Part shown: positions 19,276 to 27,931 of the stretch, in pieces
How positions within the stretch are numbered: the stretch's first letter is position 1
Layout: every line of letters begins with the position of its first letter
NCBI RefSeq assembly: GCF_026965555.1
Contig: NZ_CP114040.1
Coordinates: forward strand, 10,080,001-10,144,000
Source: Nannocystis punicea
GTDB taxonomy: Bacteria > Myxococcota_A > Polyangia > Nannocystales > Nannocystaceae
DNA length: 64,000 nucleotides
Reading direction: 5' to 3'
Made by a program: the position numbers and the translations under genes
The notes under the pieces: generated by a model
What the model was told of the DNA's origin: nothing
The model's input: only the letters and a program-made list of their open reading frames with translations
Databases searched by the model: none

Positions 19276-19995
19276 TCAGCAGAGCGCCGCGAGGCCCTCG
19301 AGATCGACGAGCACGACCGTACGCCCGAGCAGGTTGACGAGGTTGCGCTTGCGGAAGCTCGCCAGCGCCAAGGAAATCGTCTCGCGCGTCGACCCGATCA
19401 GGTTGGCCATTTCTTGGTGCGTGATCTTGAGGTCGACCTTGATCCCGTCGTCCGTCTCGTGCCCGTACTCGCGGCCGAGCTCGAGCAGGAGGGCCGCCAA
19501 CTTGGCGTGGACGTCGCGGAACACGAAGTGCTCGAGCCTGGTCTCCGCGCTGCGGCGACGCTGTGCCAGCACCTCGGCGAAGCGAAACGCCAGCACCGGA
19601 TCGGCGAAGATGAGGTCCCGCAGGGGCTCTCGCGGCAACAGCGCCACGATCGCGTTCTTCATCGCCTCCGCCATCTCCTCGCGCGGCGCGCCCGCAAACA
19701 CGCACAACTCGCCGAAGAACGCCCCAGGACCGTGATAATCGAGGGTCAGCTCCTTGCCGTCGCGGGAGACCTTGCTGCACTTGACCCGCCCGCCCTGCAG
19801 GAAGAACACGTGCTCCCCCGGATCGCCGGGCAGGTACACGATCTGTCGCCGACGGAATTCCTTGATCTCCACCACCGCAGCGAGCGCCCTCAGGTGCTCG
19901 CCGCCCACGCCATCCAGCAGCGGGATCTTGCGCAGGTACCAGAGCACACGGCGCTCGTCCCTGGGCGGAGCAGGCTCCTTGGCGGCTTGATGCAT
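19276..19995 (-). CDS. Crp/Fnr-family transcription regulator
   Basis: 239 residues. The N-terminal cyclic-nucleotide-binding fold spans about 25-145, with PGDPGEHVFFLQGGRVKCSK and FFGELCVFAG, a variant of the phosphate-binding cassette. The C-terminal HTH_crp spans about 165-235, with ITHQEMANLIGSTRETISLALASF as recognition helices. No N-terminal Cys cluster is present, so it is not an FNR-type iron-sulfur sensor. It lacks the canonical cAMP-binding Arg-Ser pair (here APREE), so the ligand is uncertain. Divergent from the HAD nucleotidase gene. Confidence 0.92.
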   Translation of the reverse strand: MHQAAKEPAPPRDERRVLWYLRKIPLLDGVGGEHLRALAAVVEIKEFRRRQIVYLPGDPGEHVFFLQGGRVKCSKVSRDGKELTLDYHGPGAFFGELCVFAGAPREEMAEAMKNAIVALLPREPLRDLIFADPVLAFRFAEVLAQRRRSAETRLEHFVFRDVHAKLAALLLELGREYGHETDDGIKVDLKITHQEMANLIGSTRETISLALASFRKRNLVNLLGRTVVLVDLEGLAALC

Positions 19996-20098
19996 GCGCG
20001 CTCTCGCTACCTCCTAAACTACGAGGCTTTGCGGATCCGCGCAATCCGGGAAACGCTCCGCCACCAGCGGCCTGCGCTGCTACCCTGAACGTCCCCCC

Positions 20099-21640
20099 AT
20101 GTCGATCGCCAGCGGGCTTCCGTCTCCCATCCGCAGAGTGCTTCAGGAGGGCGAGCTCGTCCTCGAGGCTCCGTTCACCCGCCGGATCTTCACCAACCGC
20201 GACCTCGCGTTCGACCAGATCGGCGTCATCGGTTTCGACATGGACTACACCCTCGCGCTCTACCGCCAGGAAGAGCTCGAGGCGCTGTCGATCCGCTGCA
20301 CGCTCGACAAGCTCATCGCCCGCGGCTACCCCGAGGCGCTGCGCGACATGCAGGCCGACCCCGCGTTCGCCATCCGCGGCCTCGTGGTCGACAAGACGTA
20401 CGGCAACATCATCAAGATGGACCGCCACGGCTACGTCGGGCGGGCGTATCACGGCAAGAACCTGCTGCCCAAGCCGACGCGCAAGGCCCTCTACCGCGCC
20501 CAGCGCCTCGGCACCGAGCGCGAGCGCTTCGCCCCCGTCGACACCCTGTTCGCGCTGCCCGAAGTCACGATGTACGCCGAGGTCGTCGATCGCATCGATC
20601 AGCGCCCCGACCTGTGGCCCTCGGGCCCGCCGACCTACGCGCAGGCGTGGAACGACGTCCGCGAATGCATCGACCAGGCCCACCAGGACGGCTCGCTCAA
20701 GGACCTGATCCAGGCCGACCTGCCGCGCTACTTCCAGCTCGACCTCGAACTCGGGCCGACGCTGCACAAGTTCCGCTCGGCCGGCAAACGCCTGTTCCTG
20801 CTCACCAACAGCCTCCTGCCCTACACGGAGTCGGTGCTCGGCTACGTCCTCGGCGGGCAAATGTCGGCGTACGCCACCTGGCGCGACTACTTCGACTGGG
20901 TCGTCGTCGGCGCCCGCAAACCCGAGTTCTTCACCGGCAACCAACCTTTCCAGGAGCTCGACGCCACCGCCAACCCGCTCGGACGGCCCACCGGCGAGCC
21001 GCGGCGCGGACGGATCTACAACGGCGGCAATCAGCTCGGGCTGCAAGCCGCCCTCGGCGTCCATCCCGACGAAGTGCTCTACGTCGGCGACCACATCTAC
21101 GGCGACATCGTCCGCAGCAAGAAGAGCTCCGGCTGGCGCACGGCGCTGGTCGTCGAGGACCTCGAGCACGAGCTCGGCATCCGCCGCGATCGCCAGATCC
21201 CGCTCAAGGAGATCGAGCAGCTCTCGTCGCTCCGGATCTCGCTGGCCGACGAACTCTCGGCCCAGCGCTATCTGTCGCGCCTGCTCGCCCGCATGACCCC
21301 CGACGACCTGGTCCGCCAAGGGGTCGCTCTCGAGGCCGCGGAGAGCCTGCTGGCCGACACCCGGATCCAGGTCCGCCGCCGCTTCGATCGCCTGCGCAAG
21401 TACGAGGAAGAGATGGCCGCGACCCTCGAGCGCCGGATCGCCGACGTCGACGAGGCTTTCAACCCCTACTGGGGCTCCGTGTTCGCCGCCCGCCGCGACT
21501 CGAGCCGCTTCGGGGCCCAGGTCGAGAGCTACGCCTGCATCTACACCAGCCGCGTCACCAACTTCCGGTACGTGTCGCCGACCCGCTACTTCCACTCGCC
21601 GCACGGCTCGATGCCCCACTGGCACTCCTCCGCCAAGTGA
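20099..21640 (+). CDS. HAD-superfamily 5'-nucleotidase (HAD-IG family)
   Basis: 513 residues. The HAD motif I FDMDYTLALY gives the nucleophile and acid Asp pair. Motif II lies in LFLLTNSLLPY, and motif III/IV Asp in VLYVGDHIYGDI. The large helical insert and the long C-terminal coiled part (RRRFDRLRKYEEEMAATLERRI) are as in the eukaryote-like cytosolic purine 5'-nucleotidase group (HAD-IG) found in myxobacteria. It would dephosphorylate IMP/GMP-type nucleotides. It is followed 15 bp later by the YjbQ-family gene. Confidence 0.9.
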   Translation: MSIASGLPSPIRRVLQEGELVLEAPFTRRIFTNRDLAFDQIGVIGFDMDYTLALYRQEELEALSIRCTLDKLIARGYPEALRDMQADPAFAIRGLVVDKTYGNIIKMDRHGYVGRAYHGKNLLPKPTRKALYRAQRLGTERERFAPVDTLFALPEVTMYAEVVDRIDQRPDLWPSGPPTYAQAWNDVRECIDQAHQDGSLKDLIQADLPRYFQLDLELGPTLHKFRSAGKRLFLLTNSLLPYTESVLGYVLGGQMSAYATWRDYFDWVVVGARKPEFFTGNQPFQELDATANPLGRPTGEPRRGRIYNGGNQLGLQAALGVHPDEVLYVGDHIYGDIVRSKKSSGWRTALVVEDLEHELGIRRDRQIPLKEIEQLSSLRISLADELSAQRYLSRLLARMTPDDLVRQGVALEAAESLLADTRIQVRRRFDRLRKYEEEMAATLERRIADVDEAFNPYWGSVFAARRDSSRFGAQVESYACIYTSRVTNFRYVSPTRYFHSPHGSMPHWHSSAK

Positions 21641-21655
21641 GCGACGCTCGCAGGC

Positions 21656-22075
21656 ATGAAGTCGTACCGCGAAGAGCTGTGGTTCCAGACCGACACCCGA
21701 CGCGCCTACCTCAACATCACGGGGCAGGTCGAAGCCGCCGTGCGCAAGAGCGGGGTGCGTGAAGGGCTGTGCCTCGTCAACGCAATGCACATCACCGCGA
21801 GCGTGTACATCAACGACGACGAACCGGGCCTGCTGCAAGACTACGACGACTTCCTCGAGCGCCTGGCCCCGCACGCCCCCACCAGCCACTACCGTCACAA
21901 TCGCACGGGCGAGGACAACGGCGACGCTCACATCAAGCGCCAGCTGATGGGCCGCGAGGTGGTCGTGGCCATCACCGACGGCAAGCTCGACTTCGGCCCC
22001 TGGGAGCAGATCTTCTACGCCGAATTCGACGGCCGCCGTCGCAAGCGAGCGCTGATCAAGATCATCGGCGAGTGA
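21656..22075 (+). CDS. YjbQ/UPF0047 family protein
   Basis: 139 residues, the full length of the family. Signature parts are present: NAMHITASVYINDDEPGLLQD, with the conserved His and acidic residues, SHYRHNRTGEDNGDAHIKRQLMG and a C-terminal QIFYAEFDG. The family is a small trimer with a His/acid site. Weak thiamine-phosphate synthase activity has been described for YjbQ, but its main role is unsettled. It is probably co-transcribed with the HAD nucleotidase. Confidence 0.93.
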   Translation: MKSYREELWFQTDTRRAYLNITGQVEAAVRKSGVREGLCLVNAMHITASVYINDDEPGLLQDYDDFLERLAPHAPTSHYRHNRTGEDNGDAHIKRQLMGREVVVAITDGKLDFGPWEQIFYAEFDGRRRKRALIKIIGE

Positions 22076-22543
22076 GGCCGCGGCGCCTCCACGGCCGCCG
22101 CGAAGCCCGACCCGCTCCCGTCTGACCGGCCGCGTACCGCCTGGCCGGCCGAGCGCGACAAGCCCGTGCGTCACGGGTGCCCCGTCCACAGCAACAGGTT
22201 GGCGACGCGGCGGCGGCCATGCCGTGAGCCCGCGGCCCTGGTCGCTCCTGTCACGAGCCCTGGCCCCGCCTCTTGCGAAGCGAATGGCGCTGCGTTGCGC
22301 CAGACATCGGTCCGCGTTGCCTCGACGGAACCTGTGAATCGCCCAGGTCACGACCCCAGAGTATCGCAGCGACCCCACCGCGCCAGTGCGTCGATTCGTG
22401 CGTCCTCACCAAATTCAGTTGGGTATACGCAATCACAGTAGCCGACCACCAAGCTCGATTGCGTCGATTAAATCATGGCCCCCCATATCGACATCGACTA
22501 GCTTCACCGCATGGCTCGCACTCGCCCCTCCCAGGAATGACCC
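22076..22543. other. intergenic region without recognised gene
   Basis: 468 bp without a gene I can support. The last 150 bp are less GC-rich than the surroundings (AAATTCAGTTGGG and GATTAAATC occur), compatible with a promoter region. AGGAATGACCC precedes the ATG of the kinase remnant. No tRNA or hairpin terminator was seen. Confidence 0.5.
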
Positions 22544-22681
22544 ATGCTCACGTCCCTCCCCTCGTTGCCAGGTTTTCGTCTGCAGGAATATCTCGGCTCC
22601 GGCCCTTCTGGTCACGTCTATCGCGCCCGGGACGAGCTGTATTCGCGCGATGTCGCCGTCAAACTGCTCGACTCCCGCCGC
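22544..22681 (+). pseudogene. truncated serine/threonine protein kinase (N-lobe only)
   Basis: Translation from the ATG at 22544 gives LPGFRLQEYLGSGPSGHVYR and then RDVAVKLLD: a kinase glycine loop (GSGPSGHV) and the invariant lysine of VAVK in the right spacing. Homology stops after about 46 residues, where a kinase should have 200 more. The frame closes at 22726. A palindromic element (22722-22748) lies right after the break, and the FHA/AAA regulator gene begins 144 bp later. Best explained as the 5' remnant of a kinase whose body was deleted. Confidence 0.75.
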
Positions 22682-22721
22682 TGCACCCCGGCCGGATGGC
22701 CGCGCTCGCCGGCGGTCTCGC

Positions 22722-22748
22722 CATGACATGTCTCTGAGGTCATGTCAT
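22722..22748. repeat. palindrome element next to kinase remnant
   Basis: ATGACATG and CATGTCAT arms (22723-22730, 22741-22748) around TCTCTGAGGT. Degenerate member with 8-bp arms, beside the truncated kinase. Confidence 0.7.
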
Positions 22749-22892
22749 CCCCCAACTCCAGTGGGTGTCCCCCGTCGTCGCTGCCCAACCCCCGTTGGTC
22801 CCCCCCTCCGATCGCCCACCAGAGCCCTCCGCTGCCGTCTTCGCCAGTTGGCAAGCTCCCTGCAAAGGCCGCGGCATCAGGAGCCCCCGCGC

Positions 22893-24209
22893 ATGACCGA
22901 GACCTGTCCTGCCTCGCCCTCGCCCGTCCACGTTCTCGCCGCCGCCATGACCACCGCAAGCGTCCTTCAGGACATGTCCCTTTCGACCTCCGAGCGCGTC
23001 GTCCAGCGCGTCGTGCTGCGCGTCGCCGCCGGTCCCGACGCCGGCCGCGTGTTCTCCCTCGATCTCGACGTCGCCGGTCGCCCGCTCCGCGGCGGCCGCA
23101 GCGAGCTGTGCGACCTCCACCTCCGCGATCCTCGGGTCAGCGACTTGCACTTCGAGCTCGCCCCGCAGCGTGGGGCGCTGGTGGTCCGCGACCTCGACAG
23201 CGCGACGGGGGTGCTCGTCGGCGACATGCGGGTGCGAGAGGCCTGGATGGCCCCGGGGGCAGGCTTTTCTATCGGCGCCACTCGTCTCGAACTCGTCGCA
23301 CTCGAGCTGGTCGATGTGCCCCTGCCACCTTTCTGTCGCTTCGGCGACCTCGACGGCCATAGCCCGGCGATGCGGCTGCTGTTCCACGGCCTGGCCGAGT
23401 TGATGGCCCGGCCCGGACGCCTTCACGGGCTGTTCTCCGGCGAGGCCGGGACGGGCAAGGGCCTCGCCGCGCGCAGCCTCCATCTCGTGGGTCCCGACCG
23501 CGACACCGCCTTCGTCGTCGTCGACCTGCGTCGAGTCGCGGGCGAGCAGGTCGACGTCGAACTGTTCGGCACGGCCACGCGCCGCGGCCGCCTGGCAGAG
23601 GCCAGCGGCGGCACGTTGCTCCTGCAGGCGATCGACGAGCTCCCGCTGGCCAGCCAGTCGGCCCTCGCACGCGCCCTCGTGACCGCGCCCGTGCGGCTGC
23701 TGGCCACCACGCGGCGCGACCTGCAGCGCCTGGCCGCTGCCGATCTTTTCGACTGCGACCTATATTCGCGCCTCGGCTTTCACGTCGTGCTCACCCCGCT
23801 GCGCGAGCGCGGCCGCGACGTCGTCCTCCTCGCCGAGCGGCTCCTGGCCCGCCTGAGCGTCGACGGCCGCAGCCGCACCCTGGCGGCCGAGGCCGTCGCC
23901 GCCATGCGCGAGTACTCGTGGCCGGGCAACGTGCGCGAGCTCGAGTTCGTGGTCGAGCGCGCCCGACTGGCCGCGGAAGGCCCGACCATCGAGCGCGCCG
24001 ACCTCGGCCTCGGCCGCGACCTCGATCCGAACCTGGCCCGGGTCGCCGCCCTCATGCGCAGCACCCACGACGAGGCCGTCGCCGGCTTCGAGACCCTCTA
24101 CTTCCGCCATCAACTATGCGCCCACCGCACGAAGATCGCGGCGGCTCGCGCGGCCGGGATGACCGGCGAGGGCTTCCGCCTGGCGTGCCGCCGCGTGCGC
24201 GTGTTCTGA
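22893..24209 (+). CDS. FHA-domain regulator with degenerate sigma54-activator ATPase domain
   Basis: 438 residues from the ATG at 22893, preceded by CAGGAG. Residues 40-140 form an FHA domain (phosphothreonine reader: GRSELCDLHLRDPRVSDLHFEL, then LDSATGVLVG). Residues 150-385 are an AAA+ domain of the NtrC type with Walker A GEAGTGKG (183-190) and the sensor II motif WPGNVRELE. The GAFTGA loop that contacts sigma54 is absent: ELFG is followed at once by TATRRGRLAEASGG. The Walker B acids are replaced (LLLQAIDEL instead of LFLDEIGEL). A Fis-like HTH closes the protein. It probably does not open sigma54 complexes and may act as a DNA-binding or antagonist variant. Confidence 0.85.
   Translation: MTETCPASPSPVHVLAAAMTTASVLQDMSLSTSERVVQRVVLRVAAGPDAGRVFSLDLDVAGRPLRGGRSELCDLHLRDPRVSDLHFELAPQRGALVVRDLDSATGVLVGDMRVREAWMAPGAGFSIGATRLELVALELVDVPLPPFCRFGDLDGHSPAMRLLFHGLAELMARPGRLHGLFSGEAGTGKGLAARSLHLVGPDRDTAFVVVDLRRVAGEQVDVELFGTATRRGRLAEASGGTLLLQAIDELPLASQSALARALVTAPVRLLATTRRDLQRLAAADLFDCDLYSRLGFHVVLTPLRERGRDVVLLAERLLARLSVDGRSRTLAAEAVAAMREYSWPGNVRELEFVVERARLAAEGPTIERADLGLGRDLDPNLARVAALMRSTHDEAVAGFETLYFRHQLCAHRTKIAAARAAGMTGEGFRLACRRVRVF
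22962..22979. repeat. palindrome element (FHA/AAA gene)
   Basis: GTCC-TTCA-GGACATGTCC near the FHA/AAA gene start; it encodes VLQDMS before the FHA domain. Confidence 0.8.
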
Positions 24210-24281
24210 GTCCCACTGTCATGCCCGACGCGACCCACATGACGATCGACGTCTCGCGCGAGCGATCGCCGCGCCGTCCGA

Positions 24282-25049
24282 TCAACTGCGTCGAAACGGC
24301 CGCACGAGCTGGGCCAGGTAGCGGCGCGGCCACGGCTCCGTCAGGCCGAGCAGGTAGGTCTCCGGCCCGCGAGGACGGTGATATGTCCCGAAGAGCAGGT
24401 CGAGATAGGGCGCCAGATTGGCGAAGTTGTGCCGCGTTCGCTCGACCCGCGCGTGGTGCCAGTGATGCAGCTCCGGGGCCCCGAGCACCAGCCCCAGCGG
24501 TCCCAGCGGCAGCTGCACGTTCGCGTGGATCAAGATCGCCCACAGCCCACGGAACATCGCCAGCCCCCCCAGCGCCGCGAACGGCAGGCCGAGCGCGATG
24601 CCCGGCAGATTCACGCACAGCTGGGTCAGGACGCCGTCGACCGGGTGCTCGCGGTGCGCCGCCAGCCAATCGAGCTCCTCGGCGCTATGGTGCACCGCGT
24701 GGAACCGCCACAGCGGCCCCCACGAATGGCACGCGCGGTGAAACCAGTAGGTCAGCAGATCGCCGAGCACCAGCGCCAGTACCACCTGTATCCACAGCGG
24801 CAGCTCCATCGACCATGTCCGGAGGGACAGGGGCCAGACCCCGACGAGCGCATAGTCGACCCACGTCAGCGCCGTCACGGCCACCGCCGAGAACACCAGA
24901 TACTGGCCGAGGAAGAACGCCGCGTCGATCGCCAGCTCCCGCCGCAGCACCGCCTGCTGCGGTCTGGCGGGGAACATCCGCTCCAGCGGCCCGTAGATCG
25001 CCGCCATCACGGCCGCGCTGGCGGCCGTGGCCAGGAGCAGGTCGATCAC
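24282..25049 (-). CDS. fatty acid hydroxylase / sterol desaturase family protein
   Basis: 255 residues with about four membrane helices. The three histidine boxes of the di-iron membrane oxygenases are present: HRACH, HAVHHS and HHWHH with a following HNF. It would hydroxylate or desaturate a lipid. Myxobacteria make hydroxy fatty acids and some make sterols, so the substrate is open. The start ATG overlaps the end of the upstream Pro/Ala-rich gene by 4 bp. The palindrome CATGTCC-GGAG-GGACAGG lies inside the frame (24814-24831). Confidence 0.92.
   Translation of the reverse strand: MIDLLLATAASAAVMAAIYGPLERMFPARPQQAVLRRELAIDAAFFLGQYLVFSAVAVTALTWVDYALVGVWPLSLRTWSMELPLWIQVVLALVLGDLLTYWFHRACHSWGPLWRFHAVHHSAEELDWLAAHREHPVDGVLTQLCVNLPGIALGLPFAALGGLAMFRGLWAILIHANVQLPLGPLGLVLGAPELHHWHHARVERTRHNFANLAPYLDLLFGTYHRPRGPETYLLGLTEPWPRRYLAQLVRPFRRS
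24814..24831. repeat. palindrome element (hydroxylase gene)
   Basis: CATGTCC-GGAG-GGACAGG within the frame of the fatty-acid hydroxylase. Confidence 0.85.
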
Positions 25050-25492
25050 TGCGGCGCCGCCTGCTGCGGCTGCGGCGCCTGCTGCTGGACTGCGGGCTCT
25101 CGAGCAGGCTCGACCAGCGGCTCCGGATGGATCGCCGGCCCCGCTTTCGAGGCCGGGAAGTAATTCTTGCCGACCTCGAGGGTCCTCGGCTCGACATTGT
25201 TGGCCGCGTTGCCCGGGTTCGCCGCTGCCGGTTGCGGGGCGGGGTTCGGGGCGCTCGCGGCCTGCGCCTGGCTGGCTGCGGGCTCGGCCTCCGGGGTCTT
25301 CTTGGTGGCCTCGGCCGCGGGTTGCTGCACCTGGCTGGCCGGCTGCGGGGGCGGGGAGGCGTGCCCGTCACAGCCAGTGACCCCGCCCGCCCGCAAGATC
25401 AGGACCGCGGCCAGGCCGGTCGACGACATCACCACTGCCGCCCGCAACAGGCGCCGGCCGAGGCTCGTTTCGTGAGAGTCGTGGTGCTGCAT
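25046..25492 (-). CDS. Pro/Ala/Gln-rich exported protein, possible lipoprotein
   Basis: 148 residues. A hydrophobic segment (LLRAAVVMSSTGLAAVLILRAG) ends at VTGC, which fits a lipobox. The rest is low-complexity (PASQVQQPAAEATKKTPEAE). A conserved-looking island, LEVGKNYFPASKAGPAI, sits near residue 105. It overlaps the hydroxylase gene by 4 bp (ATGA), so it is translationally coupled. No function can be assigned. Confidence 0.65.
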   Translation of the reverse strand: MQHHDSHETSLGRRLLRAAVVMSSTGLAAVLILRAGGVTGCDGHASPPPQPASQVQQPAAEATKKTPEAEPAASQAQAASAPNPAPQPAAANPGNAANNVEPRTLEVGKNYFPASKAGPAIHPEPLVEPAREPAVQQQAPQPQQAAPQ

Positions 25493-25570
25493 CCCCTCGA
25501 CCGTCGCACACTCGCGGCCGCCTGTCTCGCCGCGTGCCGCCCCCAGGCCCCGGGCAGCCTCGCGCCGGCC

Positions 25571-26491
25571 TCAGTGTCTCTGCCTCGCCAGCGCCGGCGA
25601 CAGCGCCACGGCGAGCGGCCGCGTCATCCGCTCGACGTGGGCGGGGCTGATCGGCGACTCGCCGAACGGGACGAACGGCTCGGCCAACAGCCCGCGATTC
25701 AGCTCGACGCACAGCACCTGGCCGGGATAGGCGCGCGCGTACTGGTAGCCCATCGTCGCGGGGTGGAGCTTGTACGTCGCGTTCTCGCGCGCGTCGACGT
25801 TGATGGCGGCAAAGGCCGCCCGCACCGCTCCGACCAGCTCCGGCGACGACCACATCGTGCCCTCCCCGTCGGCGCAGATCAGGTCGACCGCCGGTCGCTC
25901 GGGCCAGGTCTCGTAGAGCGCCGGCTCATAGGCGCGGCGCAACGCCTTCACGATCTCACCGTCGATACGGTCGATACCGACCGACCGCGGCGCGTACGAA
26001 TGCAGCTGCAAGGCCAACCCGCCAGTACCGCAAAGACGGCGATAGGCCCGCTCGGTGAGCGCGTGGTAGCTGGCGTGCAGCTCGGCGAGCAGCGCCTGGT
26101 CCGCCGGCTCTTCGATGTACGCGGCGACCGCCGGCGTCAGCCCGTCGACCACGGCCCCGCGCTGCGAGCCCTCGACCACGCGGTTGCAATCGATGAAGGT
26201 CCGCGGCACCAGGCAGCGCAGAATCAGCGTACCGAAGCCCTCGGCCGCCAGCGCCTCGCCCAACCACTGTGCACATTCGGGGGTGCCGATGTCGGTATTG
26301 ACATAGAAGAACGCCTCGAGGTTGTCGGGCAGCGTCCCCGTCAGCCGCGCCCGCGTCGCCTCGTAATCGGCGGTCCGCGTAGCCCCGTGCGGCAGCTCGA
26401 CCAAAAGCGTCGGTGCACCCGCCCGCGGCGGCGTATAAGCGACCTCGCAGACGCCCGGGACGGCGACGAAATCCTCGAATTCGGTCGGCAT
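25571..26491 (-). CDS. N-formylglutamate amidohydrolase-like protein
   Basis: 306 residues from the ATG at 26491; an ATG at 26509 is possible. LLVELPHGATR, FFYVNTDIG, FIDCNRVVEG and LALQLHSYAPRSVG are placed as the metal-binding and substrate motifs of the N-formylglutamate amidohydrolase fold (zinc carboxypeptidase-related). It would be a cytosolic hydrolase of N-acyl amino acids or a related amide. No histidine-degradation genes are nearby, so the substrate is uncertain. Confidence 0.65.
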   Translation of the reverse strand: MPTEFEDFVAVPGVCEVAYTPPRAGAPTLLVELPHGATRTADYEATRARLTGTLPDNLEAFFYVNTDIGTPECAQWLGEALAAEGFGTLILRCLVPRTFIDCNRVVEGSQRGAVVDGLTPAVAAYIEEPADQALLAELHASYHALTERAYRRLCGTGGLALQLHSYAPRSVGIDRIDGEIVKALRRAYEPALYETWPERPAVDLICADGEGTMWSSPELVGAVRAAFAAINVDARENATYKLHPATMGYQYARAYPGQVLCVELNRGLLAEPFVPFGESPISPAHVERMTRPLAVALSPALARQRH

Positions 26492-26548
26492 CGCGCAGCA
26501 GCTTGCCAACCCGGTCCGGGGCTGTCGACCGGCTCCGCTGATGCAGAC

Positions 26549-27652
26549 TCACGCCGGCACCAGTTGACGCGTCAGCAGCGCCTCGATCCCGGCCCCGCGG
26601 ACGAAGTCGCGGCACATCACCCGGACCTCGGCGGCGCTGTAGCGGAACACGCCGCGCTCGGAGAGCTCGCGGATCCGCCGGCGCTCCCGCCAGGAGATCT
26701 GGCCGTCGAGCAGGAACCCGATCACGATCAGCAGGACCGCCGCCCGCCGCAGCCGCTCCGGCGCCACGGCCAGGCGCGCCAGGTAGTCGTCGAGCGACCC
26801 CTGCTCCGGCTGCACCGCGATCGCGTAGCGCTCGATGAGCGCCTTCGTCAGCGCGAAGTGGTTCTGATGGAAGTCGCGCTTGCTGACGGCGATGAACCGA
26901 AACGTGTCGTACAGCAGCGCCTTATCCTCGGCGCTCTGCGCCAGATCTGCGGGCAGGCGCACGCACAGGTGTTCGATCAGCTTCTGGCCCATGATGATCA
27001 CCTTGGCCTCGTGCAGCACGGAATGCGTGCTCCAGGCGTTGATCGCCATGTAGATCGGCATGCCGGCGAAGTCGAGCACCTCGCGCACGGCGAACCGCCC
27101 GAGCAGCCGCTGGACCGCGTACCGGAGGATCTTGCTGCCGAGCCAGCCCTTCAGCCGCAAGAGCAGGTTGACGAGGAACAGCAGCCACGGGTTGACGCCG
27201 AGGAACGGATCGATGCCGTACTGCAGGAGCCCGCGGTGCTTGTTCTCGAGGCCGATGTCGATGAGCGTGCCCGCGACCTCGGCCTTGTTGTGCGGCCCGA
27301 GCAGCCCGGTCGCCGCCGCGATCTCGTGCACCCCCCACAGGTTGAGCAGCACCAGCGCGTAGATCTCGATCACCATGAGGAGCAGGCCCCACAGCGTCTC
27401 GGCCCACGGGAGCGCGACCTCGCTGCCGAACAGCGTCACGGAGACCGACGGAAACAGCTCCGGCGCGCTATACACCGGCATGAAGTACAGCAGGAAGCCG
27501 ACCACGCTCATCGCCGCCGCGCCGGCGACGGCGCCGCGATGGGTGCGGCGGACGGCGCCGAGCTCCGCGTCGCTGAGCAGGTGCAGCTGACCATCGCTTG
27601 GGCTCGTGCGCACGGGCAGACGGTCGAAGAATCGGCGGAACAGCGCGCTCAT
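26549..27652 (-). CDS. conserved membrane protein with a soluble C-terminal region
   Basis: 367 residues. Two strong membrane helices lie at about 45-65 (AMSVVGFLLYFMPVY) and 85-110 (LWGLLLMVIEIYALVLLNLWG), with a weaker hydrophobic stretch around 155. The remainder is helical, with a run that may be membrane-peripheral (LGRFAVREVLDFAGMPIYMA) and another hydrophobic helix near 315 (AAVLLIVIGFLLDGQISW). Proteins of this length and layout occur in myxobacteria and leptospires without a known function. Confidence 0.7.
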   Translation of the reverse strand: MSALFRRFFDRLPVRTSPSDGQLHLLSDAELGAVRRTHRGAVAGAAAMSVVGFLLYFMPVYSAPELFPSVSVTLFGSEVALPWAETLWGLLLMVIEIYALVLLNLWGVHEIAAATGLLGPHNKAEVAGTLIDIGLENKHRGLLQYGIDPFLGVNPWLLFLVNLLLRLKGWLGSKILRYAVQRLLGRFAVREVLDFAGMPIYMAINAWSTHSVLHEAKVIIMGQKLIEHLCVRLPADLAQSAEDKALLYDTFRFIAVSKRDFHQNHFALTKALIERYAIAVQPEQGSLDDYLARLAVAPERLRRAAVLLIVIGFLLDGQISWRERRRIRELSERGVFRYSAAEVRVMCRDFVRGAGIEALLTRQLVPA

Positions 27653-27691
27653 GACGTCCGTCCTCGATTATCACGGCGCGGCGGCGGTTCG

Positions 27692-27907
27692 CTACCGCGT
27701 CACTCCGGCGCGCGGACGCAACCATCGCGCAGCCTCGCTCGCCTCGCCGGCCACCACGCAGGCGCGCAGCACCGCGAGCACTCGGGCGGGTTCGCAGCCG
27801 CACAGCCCGGAGGCCCAGGCCGGGTTGGCCTCCGCGACGGCCCAGCCGCGGTCCTCGATCGCGCCCACGTCGATCACCACCCGCCGGCGGCAGCTCGACC
27901 GCATCGC
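27692..27907 (-). pseudogene. C-terminal remnant of an ATP-grasp domain protein
   Basis: The frame RRRVVIDVGAIEDRGW then AVAEANPAWASGLCGCE matches the last strands and the metal/ATP-binding EANPAW motif of ATP-grasp proteins (DUF4343-like). About 70 residues remain and the N-terminal 150-200 residues are absent. The upstream border is the permease stop (27932) with a copy of the window palindrome (27911-27926) between them. This looks like an old deletion or replacement that left only the 3' end. Confidence 0.65.
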
Positions 27908-27910
27908 CAC

Positions 27911-27926
27911 ATGACCCGAAGGACAG
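27911..27926. repeat. palindrome element beside ATP-grasp remnant
   Basis: ATGACC-CGAA-GGACAG. Degenerate copy between the permease stop and the ATP-grasp remnant. Confidence 0.65.
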
Positions 27927-27931
27927 ATCAA

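Noticed and set aside
8405..22378. A 4657-codon open frame on the minus strand
   Set aside because: It runs antisense or out of frame through panB, the DUF1501 operon, the repeat array and the nucleotidase gene, with no family similarity. Such frames are an effect of very high GC3.
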